NCBI GenBank assembly: GCA_902566925.1
Contig: CACFKO010000003.1
Coordinates: 59,484-123,483 of the forward strand
DNA: 64,000 bases
DNA from: an uncultured Pelagibacteraceae bacterium
GTDB taxonomy: Bacteria; Pseudomonadota; Alphaproteobacteria; Pelagibacterales; Pelagibacteraceae
Reading direction: 5' to 3'
Positions 30,039 through 38,956 of this stretch are shown one piece after another. The notes under the pieces are model-generated. The model was not told where the DNA came from. It saw only the letters and a list, made by a program, of their open reading frames with translations, and searched no databases. Each line of letters begins with the position of its first letter. Positions within the stretch are counted from its first letter, which is position 1. Made by a program: the position numbers and the translations under genes.

Positions 30039-30346
30039 TTTTTATTTTTTTTCTTTTTTTTGTACATTTGAAGCATTCTTTGGGTAACTAAAAAACCTCC
30101 AAATATATTTACTGCTGCTAAAACTATTGCTAAAAATCCAAAAATATTAGCCATTTCAAAAATATTATTTGAGGAGCTTGCTAAAGCCGCGATTATTGCC
30201 CCTACAATAATTACTGAAGATATCGCATTAGTTACTGACATTAATGGAGTATGAAGGGAAGGCGTGACACTCCAGACGACATAATATCCCACAAAGATTG
30301 CTAAGATAAAAATACTAAATCTAAATATAAATGGATCAATTTCCAT
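30035..30346 (-). CDS. pntAB: NAD(P) transhydrogenase alpha-2 (membrane) subunit
   Basis: A 103-aa, four-helix membrane protein with VTPSLHTPLMSVTNAISSVI, the conserved alpha-2 signature. The alpha subunit is split into two genes, as in Rhodospirillum-type enzymes. It is 1 bp from pntAA and overlaps pntB by 4 bp. The C-terminus is a Lys-rich tail. Confidence 0.95.
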   Translation of the reverse strand: MEIDPFIFRFSIFILAIFVGYYVVWSVTPSLHTPLMSVTNAISSVIIVGAIIAALASSSNNIFEMANIFGFLAIVLAAVNIFGGFLVTQRMLQMYKKKKKNKK

Positions 30347-30347
30347 A

Positions 30348-31433
30348 TCAATTACCTCCTTTTAATAAAGTGCTTTTAATTATTTCATCTTCTAGATTAA
30401 TAACAAATTGTTTTTTATCTTTACTATAAAGATTTCTAACAAAGCTAAATATATTTTTGGCATATAAATTTGAAGCTGTTAAAGGTAATTTGTTCATAAC
30501 ATTCGATATTCCAATTATCTTTACTCCTTTTTTTTCAATAATTTTATCTGTTTCGGAGTAAGCAGAATTTCCTCCTTGGGTAACGGCTAAATCAAAAATA
30601 ACAGATCCTGATTTCATATCATCAATCATTTCCTCAGTTATGATTCTAGGTGCAGGCCGACCAGGAATTAGTGCGGTACAAATAATTATATCACTTTTTG
30701 CTGCAGCATTTTCTAACATTTCCGCTTGTTTTTTTTTGAAATCTTCGCTGGCTTCTTTTGCATATCCAGCTTTTGTTTCTAAATCTTCAGAACCCTCCAC
30801 CATCAAAAATTTTCCTCCCAAACTTTCGACTTGTTCTTTCGCTGTAAGTCTTACATCTGTAGCTGAAACTATTGCCCCCAACCTTTTAGCGGTTGCAATT
30901 GCTTGCAGTCCGGCCACACCAGCACCAACAACTAAAACTTTTGCCGCCGGGACTGTTCCAGCAGCTGTCATCATCATAGGCACAGCTTTTTGATATTCAT
31001 AGATTGATTCAATTACAGCTCTATAACCAGCTAAATTCGCTTGAGAAGATAGTACATCCATAGATTGAGCTCTTGTTATTCGTGGGAGTAAATTTAATGC
31101 AAAAATTTCAATTTTTTTGTTTACAAATTTTTTTTCTTTTTCTGGATTATAATTTGATACAATTAAATGGGAACTTTCTTTGATCAAACTAAATTCCTTC
31201 TCGGTAGGAAAGTTGACTTTACAAATTAAATTTGATTTAGACAAAACTTCATCTGAATTATTTAAAATTTCAGCACCATGATCTTTGTAATCTTTGTCAC
31301 TATAGCCTAGGCTTTCTCCATATCCTTTTTCTATAAGTACATTCAAACCTAGATTTTTAAAACTTTTAGATGTATCAGGAGTAATTGAAATTCTTTTTTC
31401 AGGACTTAATTCTTTTGTTGACCCAACATTCAT
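30348..31433 (-). CDS. pntAA: NAD(P) transhydrogenase alpha-1 (NAD-binding) subunit
   Basis: The soluble NAD(H)-binding domain I, 361 aa. The N-terminus has the KELSPEKRISITP motif shared with alanine dehydrogenase. The Rossmann motif VLVVGAGVAGLQAIATAKRL lies near 166, followed by RPAPRIITEEM. It starts 8 bp after the rpmJ stop, so it may be co-transcribed with rpmJ and 5S. Confidence 0.96.
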   Translation of the reverse strand: MNVGSTKELSPEKRISITPDTSKSFKNLGLNVLIEKGYGESLGYSDKDYKDHGAEILNNSDEVLSKSNLICKVNFPTEKEFSLIKESSHLIVSNYNPEKEKKFVNKKIEIFALNLLPRITRAQSMDVLSSQANLAGYRAVIESIYEYQKAVPMMMTAAGTVPAAKVLVVGAGVAGLQAIATAKRLGAIVSATDVRLTAKEQVESLGGKFLMVEGSEDLETKAGYAKEASEDFKKKQAEMLENAAAKSDIIICTALIPGRPAPRIITEEMIDDMKSGSVIFDLAVTQGGNSAYSETDKIIEKKGVKIIGISNVMNKLPLTASNLYAKNIFSFVRNLYSKDKKQFVINLEDEIIKSTLLKGGN

Positions 31434-31441
31434 TGAGAAAA

Positions 31442-31567
31442 TTAACCTTGTCTAGCTTTGAATTTGGGTTTTTTTTTATTAATAATGTAAAGCTTCCCTC
31501 GTCTCTTAACCAATTTAGAATCGAGATCCCTTTTTTTTAGTGATTTTAACGAACTAACTACTTTCAT
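31442..31567 (-). CDS. rpmJ: ribosomal protein L36
   Basis: A 41-aa frame beginning [18 protein letters not shown] and ending [11 protein letters not shown], the alphaproteobacterial L36 pattern. It lacks the Cys/His zinc ligands of the classic form. The ATG lies 9 nt from the 3' end of 5S rRNA on the same strand, and the stop is 8 nt from pntAA. Confidence 0.96.
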   Translation of the reverse strand: MKVVSSLKSLKKRDLDSKLVKRRGKLYIINKKKPKFKARQG

Positions 31568-31576
31568 AATTTTTAA

Positions 31577-31692
31577 GCCTGGCAACGTCCTACTCTCCCA
31601 TGTCTTAAGACAAAGTATCATCGGCGCTGAAGGGCTTGACTTCCGAGTTCGGAATGGGATCGGGTATTACCCCTTCGCAATAATCGCCAGGC
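31577..31692 (-). rRNA. rrf: 5S ribosomal RNA, separated from 16S-23S
   Basis: About 116 nt on minus. The terminal helix GCCTGGC/GCCAGGC closes the molecule, and the internal region contains CCCGATCCCATTCCGAACTC and GAAGTCAAGCCCTTCAGCGCC, both hallmark 5S stretches. No 23S lies upstream; tRNA-Val does, then polysaccharide genes. Known for SAR11: the hypervariable region sits between 23S and 5S. Confidence 0.97.
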
Positions 31693-31737
31693 ACATCGTT
31701 ATATTATTATTTTATTTTTTTGTAAACAGTAAAAAAT

Positions 31738-31812
31738 TGGTGGGCGTGATAAGAATCGAACTTATGGCCTCTACGATGTCAACGTAGCGTTCTACCATTG
31801 AACTACACGCCC
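31738..31812 (-). tRNA. tRNA-Val(GAC)
   Basis: Acceptor GGGCGTG/CACGCCC, anticodon stem CTACG/CGTAG around TTGACAT (anticodon GAC), T arm with TTCGATT, discriminator A and encoded CCA (31740-31738). It lies 45 bp upstream of 5S on the same strand and is the last core RNA gene before the polysaccharide island. Confidence 0.95.
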
Positions 31813-31841
31813 CTAAAAAATTGTGTTAAATATATAGTTGG

Positions 31842-31847
31842 TATAAC
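31842..31847 (+). promoter_or_regulatory. extended -10 for the first island gene
   Basis: TGGTATAAC in the 46-bp gap between tRNA-Val and the first glycosyltransferase gives an extended -10 (hexamer 31842-31847) 11 bp before the ATG. There is no convincing -35 and no GTTCAA repeat, unlike the other island promoters. Confidence 0.35.
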
Positions 31848-31858
31848 ATAAAGATTTA

Positions 31859-33010
31859 ATGCAAAAAATACTTATTATTTCAACCAAGAACTTATCATCT
31901 AATCATTTTGACGGAGCTCAAAAAAGAATTTTTGATATAGCTAAGTCTTTATCAAAAAAAAATAAAGTTGACTTTGTCTGTATTGGAAAAAATTTATCTA
32001 AAAAGAAAACTAATTTAGATTTTCTCAATAAATTAATTATTTATAAAACAAGTTTTTTCATGAAAATTTATAACGTTATTATTTCTATTCTAAAATTCCA
32101 ACCAATGCAGAATGGTTATTTTTTTTCAAAGGATATTTGCCATTTTGTTTCTGAAAACAAACAGGAATATGATATAATTATTTTTCACTTAATAAGATCT
32201 GCACAATATCTGCCTGATAGCTTTAACGGTAAAACAATTTTAGAAATGACGGATTTAATTTCTTTTAACTATGCACAAATAATTAAGGAACTCTCTTTTT
32301 TGAACCCTCTAAAATATGTATATATTTTTGAAAAGCTTTTACTTCAAAAATATGAAAAAAAAATATCAAACTCTTTTGATAAAACTATATTTGCTTCTGA
32401 GAAAGAATTGACTTTGGCTAAAGAGTTTATAGAAAAAAGTAAAATTTGTGTTATAGGAAATTGTTTTAAGTCAAAAAAGAAAATATTTAAACATAATTCT
32501 AATAGTAACAAAATTTTATTTGTAGGAAATATTGGATACCTGCCTAATAAATTAGCTTGCTATAATTTTTCAAAAAAAATTCTTCCAAAAATAAATAAAA
32601 TCTACCCTGAAATAGAATTTAATATCATTGGAAAAATTAATACATTTGATAAATTTATTTTAAGTTGTTTTTCAAACGTAAAAGTTCACGGTCCTATAAA
32701 AAAAATTGATAATATGATAAAAAAAAGTATTTGTGGAATAAGTAATTTGAAAGTTGCAACTGGGCTTCAAAATAAAATTTTTACTTATATGTCTTATGGG
32801 CTGCCTGCTATTGCAAGCAAAGACTCTGTTCCTAAAAAACTAATTAAAAACAAAAAAAATATTCTTATTTATTCAAGTCAAGATGATCTTGTAAATTGTA
32901 TTTCTGAATTAATAAAAAAAAAGAAACTTGCTAACTTAATTTCAACAAATTCACATAAAATTGTTAAAAATAAACTTACATCAAAAAGAGTTTATAATAA
33001 ATATATATAA
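31859..33010 (+). CDS. glycosyltransferase, GT4-like
   Basis: A 383-aa GT-B-fold protein. The N-terminus KILIISTKNLSSNHFDGAQKR with an early Gly/Ala-rich turn resembles acceptor-binding domains of family 4 enzymes. The C-terminal half has ILFVGNIGYLPN near 222 and GLQNKIFTYMSYGLPAIAS near 300, the usual nucleotide-sugar-binding region. It probably adds a sugar to a lipid-linked glycan. It is paired with an O-antigen ligase/polymerase-like gene 6 bp downstream. Confidence 0.8.
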   Translation: MQKILIISTKNLSSNHFDGAQKRIFDIAKSLSKKNKVDFVCIGKNLSKKKTNLDFLNKLIIYKTSFFMKIYNVIISILKFQPMQNGYFFSKDICHFVSENKQEYDIIIFHLIRSAQYLPDSFNGKTILEMTDLISFNYAQIIKELSFLNPLKYVYIFEKLLLQKYEKKISNSFDKTIFASEKELTLAKEFIEKSKICVIGNCFKSKKKIFKHNSNSNKILFVGNIGYLPNKLACYNFSKKILPKINKIYPEIEFNIIGKINTFDKFILSCFSNVKVHGPIKKIDNMIKKSICGISNLKVATGLQNKIFTYMSYGLPAIASKDSVPKKLIKNKKNILIYSSQDDLVNCISELIKKKKLANLISTNSHKIVKNKLTSKRVYNKYI

Positions 33011-33016
33011 TAAAAA

Positions 33017-34399
33017 ATGTATCAAAAAGATAAAATATTATTAATTTTTTTAAATTGGTTGATTTATCTTTTCCCTTTTTTTTATATTTTAGGAAATTTT
33101 TTTATCAATTTAAATTTATTTCTAATTTCAATAACTGGACTATTACTCTATAAATCACAGATTTTCGATTTTAAAAAAGATAATTCAATAATTTTTACAT
33201 TTGTATTCTTCTTAATAATTATCATAGCTAGTTTTTTTGAAAATATTTCTAACCCTGGAAATATTAAATTTTATAAATCAATATTTTTTTTAAGATACTT
33301 TATTCTGCTATTAGTTATAAGGTATGCTATAATCAATGATCACATAAATATTAAAAGGTTTTTTATTTCATGCATGATTTTTTCAATGATAATTTCTTTA
33401 GATGTAATATTACAATTTATTACTGGGAAAAATATTGTTGGATTAAAATCTGCAGCTCATCATAGAACCAGTTTTTTTAATGACGAACCAATTACTGGTG
33501 GATTTATTCAAAGATTCTCAATACTGGGCTTCTTTCTAACTATAGCTTTATTAGGAAAAGGTTACCTAAAGGTAATTATACCTTCTGCTTTTTTATTAAT
33601 ATGCTTGCTTGGAGTCTTTTTTTCCGGAAATAAAATGCCAACTTTTATGCTGCTAGCTTTTATATTATGTTTTTTATTTTTAAAATTTATAAATTTTAAA
33701 ACTTATAAAAGTAAGAAATTTCTTTTTTCTTTTTCAATAATTCTATTTGTCTTAATTTTAGGTTCTGAAAAAATAAATAACAAACTAAGGAACCTGAATT
33801 TAGTGCACGCAAATACTCCTGGAACGTATTTGGCTAGCTTCTATAGTTTCATTGGAGGAATTCCAAATTTAAAAATAATTTATTTTGAGGCAACAAGAGA
33901 CTATTCCGAATTGAATAAATATAAAGGTAAGGTCTGGTTTCACTATACAGAAGAATTTAAAAATAAGGAAAAATATAGATATATAATAAAACGCTCATTA
34001 TATAATCATATTTATATTACGTCATTAGATCTCTTTTTAGAAAAACCTATGACAGGTAGAGGAATAAAATCTTTTAGAGAAACTTGTAAAGAAATGGTTC
34101 ATTTGCCCAACAGAATTTGCTCCAGTCACCAACATAACTATCATTTGCAATTATTAAATGATGTTGGGCTAGTGGGTTATTTAATTTTTTTTGGAATATT
34201 TTGTTTCTTGGTATTTCAATGTTTTAAAAAAGATAGTTTAAGATCAAATATTTATTTTTATGCAGTTTTATCTGTTTTACTAATTGAATTCTTTCCATTG
34301 AGAAGTTCAGGTGGATTTTTTTCCACTGTTAATTCCTCATACATATTCCTTATGATAGGAATGTTATATGGTTTTAAAGATTTAGATTATAAAAAATAA
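33017..34399 (+). CDS. O-antigen ligase / polymerase family membrane protein
   Basis: 460 aa with about ten hydrophobic segments and a large loop between about residues 255 and 375. The loop contains LFLEKPMTGRGIKSFRETC and SSHQHNYHLQLLNDVGLVGY, which match the Wzy/WaaL-type motif (GxGxxxF...HNxxLq). It either polymerises repeat units or ligates glycan to lipid A core; sequence alone does not separate these. It ends 6 bp from a convergent gene. Confidence 0.85.
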   Translation: MYQKDKILLIFLNWLIYLFPFFYILGNFFINLNLFLISITGLLLYKSQIFDFKKDNSIIFTFVFFLIIIIASFFENISNPGNIKFYKSIFFLRYFILLLVIRYAIINDHINIKRFFISCMIFSMIISLDVILQFITGKNIVGLKSAAHHRTSFFNDEPITGGFIQRFSILGFFLTIALLGKGYLKVIIPSAFLLICLLGVFFSGNKMPTFMLLAFILCFLFLKFINFKTYKSKKFLFSFSIILFVLILGSEKINNKLRNLNLVHANTPGTYLASFYSFIGGIPNLKIIYFEATRDYSELNKYKGKVWFHYTEEFKNKEKYRYIIKRSLYNHIYITSLDLFLEKPMTGRGIKSFRETCKEMVHLPNRICSSHQHNYHLQLLNDVGLVGYLIFFGIFCFLVFQCFKKDSLRSNIYFYAVLSVLLIEFFPLRSSGGFFSTVNSSYIFLMIGMLYGFKDLDYKK

Positions 34400-34405
34400 A
34401 AATTA

Positions 34406-35404
34406 TTAGAAATATTTTTTTAAAATAGATATATTTGGCTTCATCCAAAAATAAAGGTCTGCTAGAATTTTTCTTAAATCTCTTTTGGGTCCCCAATTAT
34501 AAAGTTTCTTAACATAATTAATATTTGAAACATAGTAAGGGACATCGTATGGAGATGTTTTTTTTATAGAACCTATTTTTATTTTATTTTTTGTGAAATT
34601 TTCAGACATTCTTGTAAGCTGGACTAGGTTTAATGAATTTCTCTTCCCTCCTCCAACATTCATAAGTTTGTTATTAATTTTTTTAAACTTTTGTATTTGT
34701 AACAAAATTAGTTCACATAAATCTTCAACATGAAGAACGTCTCTAACCTGTTTTCCATTTCCACCAAAACCGATATAATTAAGCTTCAAGCGATTTAGAT
34801 GCCTCCATATCCATAAACTTACAAAACCTTGCTGTTCTTTTCCAAACTGCCATGGACCAGAAACTAAAGCTACCCTGTTTATTATATACTTGATCTTATG
34901 TAAGTATGAGTACTCTTTTATCAAAAGTTCAGAACTTAATTTTGTAAAACCATATATAGATTTAGAGTTTTCAACATTAAAGTTTTCATTTACTGAACCT
35001 TTCTTTTTTAACTTGAATAAATTTTTCATGGAATAAACTCTAGAACTAGATAAATATATTATATTTGCATTATCCTTGATGCATTTATTTAAAACATTTA
35101 ATGTTCCCACTAGATTTGATTCAAAAACTTCCTTTATTTTTTTTCTGGATGTTTCTATAGACGGTTCAGCCGCACAGTGTATTATCAAATCGAATTTTGG
35201 TAGACTCTTAAAGTTATTAGGCTTTGCAACATCGTTTTTAAAATTCTTTATTTTTTTTTTTATTATTCTCTTATAATTTAATCTTGAACCTTTACGAGAT
35301 AAATTATCAATACTATTAATTTTTACATTTTTAATTTTATTCTTCAAAAAAATTGCAAGATTCGAGCCTATAAACCCACAACCACCTGTTATTAATATTC
35401 TCAT
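34406..35404 (-). CDS. NAD-dependent epimerase/dehydratase (extended SDR)
   Basis: 332 aa with N-terminal Rossmann motif ITGGCGFIGSNLA, VSGPWQFGKEQQGFVSLWIW, and the active-site pair in SIYGFTKLSSE (YxxxK near 154). It probably acts on a CDP-sugar, since it closes the minus operon holding rfbF and rfbG. It overlaps the GT2 gene by 4 bp. Epimerase versus reductase cannot be decided. Confidence 0.85.
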   Translation of the reverse strand: MRILITGGCGFIGSNLAIFLKNKIKNVKINSIDNLSRKGSRLNYKRIIKKKIKNFKNDVAKPNNFKSLPKFDLIIHCAAEPSIETSRKKIKEVFESNLVGTLNVLNKCIKDNANIIYLSSSRVYSMKNLFKLKKKGSVNENFNVENSKSIYGFTKLSSELLIKEYSYLHKIKYIINRVALVSGPWQFGKEQQGFVSLWIWRHLNRLKLNYIGFGGNGKQVRDVLHVEDLCELILLQIQKFKKINNKLMNVGGGKRNSLNLVQLTRMSENFTKNKIKIGSIKKTSPYDVPYYVSNINYVKKLYNWGPKRDLRKILADLYFWMKPNISILKKYF

Positions 35405-36192
35405 AAATTGCCTGGTCTCAAAAATACTTTTTTTATTATTTTTTTAGTCTTCAGCTTTAAAATATTAATTTTTATTTGTCTTAGATTGAAATCATTATAA
35501 AGTTTAAATCTATTTTTCCTAAGCCAAAAATTAAGTTCTTCTAAATATAGCCCTATGTTCGATGAAAAATTTCTACTATGGACCCTGGCTGTGGCTAGAG
35601 GGCTTTGTATTACTGATATTTTATATTTTTTTGATAGCCTTAAAAAAAGATCAAAATCTCCAATTATATCATATCTTTCATTAAATTTATTTTTCTCAAA
35701 AATTTTTCTATCAATCATAATAGTTACAATTCCTATACAATAATTATTTAACAAGCTCTGAGTTATATAGCCTTTAGGTAATATTCCTTTATGAGGTAAA
35801 TATATTTTTTTTGTATTTTCATTCTTGACAAGAAAATTAGTATATACAATTTTATAATTTTTCTTTTTAATTAAATTAATTTGAGAACTTAATTTTTTGT
35901 TATTCCAAAAATCATCTGTATCCAAAAAACATATATATTTTCCTTTACTTTTTTTGATAGCTAAATTTCGTGCTCGGTATAGTCTTTCCAATTTATGTGA
36001 TTTGAAATATTTTATTCTTTTATCACGGAAAGATCTTGCAATTTGTGCACTTTGATCAGTGGATTTATTGTCCCAAAAAATTATTTCCCAGTTTTTATAT
36101 GTTTGATTAATAACGCTTAAAATACTCTGCTTTAAATATTTCTGACCATTGTAACAATTGATTATAACGCTAACTAAAGGAAAATTCTTCAT
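35401..36192 (-). CDS. family 2 glycosyltransferase
   Basis: 263-aa GT-A enzyme. The start LVSVIINCYNGQKYLKQSI and WDNKSTD are classic GT2, and the metal-binding FLDTDDFW lies near 93. The acceptor part has DIIGDFDLFLRLSKKY. It likely transfers the sugar made by the surrounding CDP-sugar genes. It lies 15 bp after rfbG and overlaps the epimerase by 4 bp. Confidence 0.88.
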   Translation of the reverse strand: MKNFPLVSVIINCYNGQKYLKQSILSVINQTYKNWEIIFWDNKSTDQSAQIARSFRDKRIKYFKSHKLERLYRARNLAIKKSKGKYICFLDTDDFWNNKKLSSQINLIKKKNYKIVYTNFLVKNENTKKIYLPHKGILPKGYITQSLLNNYCIGIVTIMIDRKIFEKNKFNERYDIIGDFDLFLRLSKKYKISVIQSPLATARVHSRNFSSNIGLYLEELNFWLRKNRFKLYNDFNLRQIKINILKLKTKKIIKKVFLRPGNL

Positions 36193-36207
36193 GAATATAA
36201 TTTTAAA

Positions 36208-37284
36208 TTATTTTTTAACCAACGACTCAAACTTTTTAATTTGTGAAATTGAGAATTCAAATATTTTATTTTTATTTAAATAATATTGTTTATACCATTG
36301 GGCAGTTAAATTGATAGATTTTTTTAAGTTTAACTTGCATTCCCAGTTTAATTTTTTTTTAGCTTTTTTTGAATTAAGCTGTAACAAGTTTGATTCATGA
36401 AAATTTTTATTTTTTTTTACAACCCATTTTCCATTTTTCCAAATTTTATTCATTTCCTTTACTAAATTTATTACCTCTCTTCTTTTTTCAATTTTAGGTC
36501 CAAAATTAAAAGCTTCGCCATTTAAACTTTTATTATTTTTTAACTTTATGGCTAGACTTATATATCCAAATAAAACATCCAAAACATGTTGCCAAGGTCT
36601 AGTAGATTTAGGATTTCTTATTTTTACAATTTTATTAGATGACCATTCTTTTATACAATCTGGAATAATTCTTCCTGGAGCCCAATCACCACCACCTATA
36701 ACATTTCCAGCTCTTGCAATAGATACTTTTATGTTTTTTTTACTTTTTAAAATAGACTTTATATAAGATTGGGTTGCGATATCTGCTGCGGATTTAGATG
36801 CGCTATAAATATCTTCTCCTCCTAAAATATCTTTTTCATTATAACCTCTATGAATTTCTAAGTTTTTATAAACTTTGTCACTAGTAATAATTATTACAGT
36901 TACTTTTTTTTTAATTTCTCTTAAAGACTCTAAAATATTTACAGTTCCTAAAGTATTAGTCTCCCACGTATGCTTAGGATTATTAAAAGATTTTTTTACT
37001 ATTGCTTGAGCAGCCAAATGAAAAATAAAATCAGGTTGAAAGTTTAAAATTGCCTTTTTTACTTTTTTATAATCTTTAATATCTATTTTTTTAAAATTAA
37101 TTTTCTTTTTTAAATTCAAATCTTTGAAATTTGATGGATTAGTTGGATAACCATTTGAAATTCCCAAAATTTTTGCCCCAAGGCTATACATCCATAAAGA
37201 AAGCCATGATCCTTTGAATCCAGTATTTCCCGTAATAAGTATTTTTTTTTTAAAAAATATTTTTTTAAGTTTATTTTTGTTCAT
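36208..37284 (-). CDS. rfbG: CDP-glucose 4,6-dehydratase
   Basis: Converts CDP-glucose to CDP-4-keto-6-deoxyglucose. 358 aa. KKILITGNTGFKGSWLSLWM (near 14) is the RfbG-type NAD site. FHLAAQAIVKKSF, the YSASKSAAD catalytic region near 160, and RPWQHVLDVLFGY match the family closely. rfbF lies two genes upstream. The usual next enzyme for dideoxyhexoses, RfbH, is absent from the window. Confidence 0.93.
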   Translation of the reverse strand: MNKNKLKKIFFKKKILITGNTGFKGSWLSLWMYSLGAKILGISNGYPTNPSNFKDLNLKKKINFKKIDIKDYKKVKKAILNFQPDFIFHLAAQAIVKKSFNNPKHTWETNTLGTVNILESLREIKKKVTVIIITSDKVYKNLEIHRGYNEKDILGGEDIYSASKSAADIATQSYIKSILKSKKNIKVSIARAGNVIGGGDWAPGRIIPDCIKEWSSNKIVKIRNPKSTRPWQHVLDVLFGYISLAIKLKNNKSLNGEAFNFGPKIEKRREVINLVKEMNKIWKNGKWVVKKNKNFHESNLLQLNSKKAKKKLNWECKLNLKKSINLTAQWYKQYYLNKNKIFEFSISQIKKFESLVKK

Positions 37285-37323
37285 TTTCTCATTTTTAACT
37301 GATTAAAAAATAGTTTACTAGAT

Positions 37324-38235
37324 TTAATTTTTTTCATAATAAGTTCTAATAGTTTTTCTTAGACCATAATCGAATGGAATATTTGGCTTCCAATTTAATT
37401 TTTTTTGTATTTTTTTTATACTTGGAAAAAGTTTTAATATCTCGTCTTTTCTTAATTTGATCTTTCCATATTCTGGCTCACCTTTTTTTATAATTTTTTT
37501 TATTTTTTGAATTATATTTTTTATTTTTTTTGGTTTTCCTGATCCAATGTTAAAAATTTCTCCCCTAGCATTCTTATTATCTAGGCATTTAAAAATTGCA
37601 TTTATAACATCGTCGATATAAATAAAATCCCTAAATTGTTTTCCTTCAGAACAAGGGAATTTTTTGTTTTTTATACAAGAATTAATTATAATCGGAATGA
37701 AACGATTTATATCTTGTTTAGGTCCAAAAGCTAAATAAAGCCTAAGTATAGTTACTGGAAAATTTTTATCTTTATATAGTTTTATTAAATAATTTGATGA
37801 CATAAGTTTTGCCTTTCCATAAATTGATTTTAATAAAATTGTTTTTGGCCTCATTATCTCTTTTTGAGGAGATTTAGAATTTCCGTATTCAACGCTACTT
37901 CCCATTTGAATAAAAGTTTTCAAATTTTTTTTTAAAAAAATTTCTGCCAAATTTCTACAGCCACGATAATGGCTTTTAAAAGTTTTTTCTTTTTTTGTAT
38001 GGTCAACATAACCACCTAAATTTACTACATAATCAAAATTAGTTTTTATTTTTTTTTTTAAAATATTTTTTTTGGTAATATCACACTTAATATATTTAAC
38101 CTTTTTGAGTTTTCTTATTCTTTTTGGGGGTCCTGATGAAATACTAGTTACATCCCATTTTTTTTCTAATGATTTTTTGGCTAGGTGATAACCTATAAAA
38201 CCTGTGCCACCAACTATTAAAATCTTTTTTCTCAA
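37324..38235 (-). CDS. NAD-dependent epimerase/reductase between rfbF and rfbG
   Basis: 303-aa extended SDR with ILIVGGTGFIGYHLAKKS, MGSSVEYGNS and YGKAKLMSSNYL (YxxxK near 139). It sits between rfbF (overlap 4 bp) and rfbG, so it likely acts on CDP-4-keto-6-deoxyglucose as a 4-ketoreductase or epimerase to give a CDP-6-deoxyhexose. The exact sugar cannot be read from sequence. Confidence 0.82.
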   Translation of the reverse strand: MRKKILIVGGTGFIGYHLAKKSLEKKWDVTSISSGPPKRIRKLKKVKYIKCDITKKNILKKKIKTNFDYVVNLGGYVDHTKKEKTFKSHYRGCRNLAEIFLKKNLKTFIQMGSSVEYGNSKSPQKEIMRPKTILLKSIYGKAKLMSSNYLIKLYKDKNFPVTILRLYLAFGPKQDINRFIPIIINSCIKNKKFPCSEGKQFRDFIYIDDVINAIFKCLDNKNARGEIFNIGSGKPKKIKNIIQKIKKIIKKGEPEYGKIKLRKDEILKLFPSIKKIQKKLNWKPNIPFDYGLRKTIRTYYEKN

Positions 38236-38927
38236 ATTTTTTTCTTTAATCGATTTTTTAAAATTTTCTCTAAAATTAATTTATCTCTTAAAGTATCCAT
38301 ACAATGCCAAAATTTTTTGTGCTTAAATGCAAATAATTTTTTATGCTTGCTTACTCTTTTTAATGGCTCTTTTTCAAAAAATGTTTTGTCATTTTTAATA
38401 TAATTAAATATTTTTGGTTCTAACACAAAAAATCCACCATTGATCCATCCACTATCTAAGGATGATTTTTCTCTAAAAATATTAACTTTGTTACCGGATA
38501 ATTTTATTACTCCAAATCTTGCAGGTGGTCTAACAGCTGTTAAAGTAGCTATAGCTTTATTTTTTTTATGAAATTTAATAAGATTTTTTAAGTTTACATC
38601 ACTTAATCCATCACCATAAGTCATTAAAAAAGTATTTTGATTAATTAATTGTTTTAGTCTTTTTAACCTTCCGCCGGTCATGGTATGCAAACCTGTATCA
38701 ACAACTTCTACATTCCAATCAAAAAATTTTTTTTTGAAATATTTTTTAATTACCTCTTTTTTGTACCCTGAGGCTATTATAAAATCTTTAAATCCATATT
38801 TTGCATAATGGCTCATTATATGTATCAAAATTGGCTTATTAACAATTTTAACCATCGGTTTAGGAATCGTTTTTGCATATTCTTGAAGCCTAGTACCAAA
38901 ACCTCCAGCCAAAATAACTACTTTCAT
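38232..38927 (-). CDS. rfbF: glucose-1-phosphate cytidylyltransferase-like
   Basis: Makes CDP-glucose from CTP and glucose-1-phosphate. VVILAGGFGTRLQEYAKTIPKPMV at the N-terminus contains the nucleotidyltransferase loop, followed by TYGDGLSDVN near 108 and WINGGFFVLEP near 158. At 231 aa it is slightly shorter than typical RfbF (about 257). Adjacent rfbG supports the CTP assignment over UTP or dTTP. Confidence 0.9.
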   Translation of the reverse strand: MKVVILAGGFGTRLQEYAKTIPKPMVKIVNKPILIHIMSHYAKYGFKDFIIASGYKKEVIKKYFKKKFFDWNVEVVDTGLHTMTGGRLKRLKQLINQNTFLMTYGDGLSDVNLKNLIKFHKKNKAIATLTAVRPPARFGVIKLSGNKVNIFREKSSLDSGWINGGFFVLEPKIFNYIKNDKTFFEKEPLKRVSKHKKLFAFKHKKFWHCMDTLRDKLILEKILKNRLKKKI

Positions 38928-38956
38928 ATTGAAAACTTTCTAAAAAATTTAAACAT

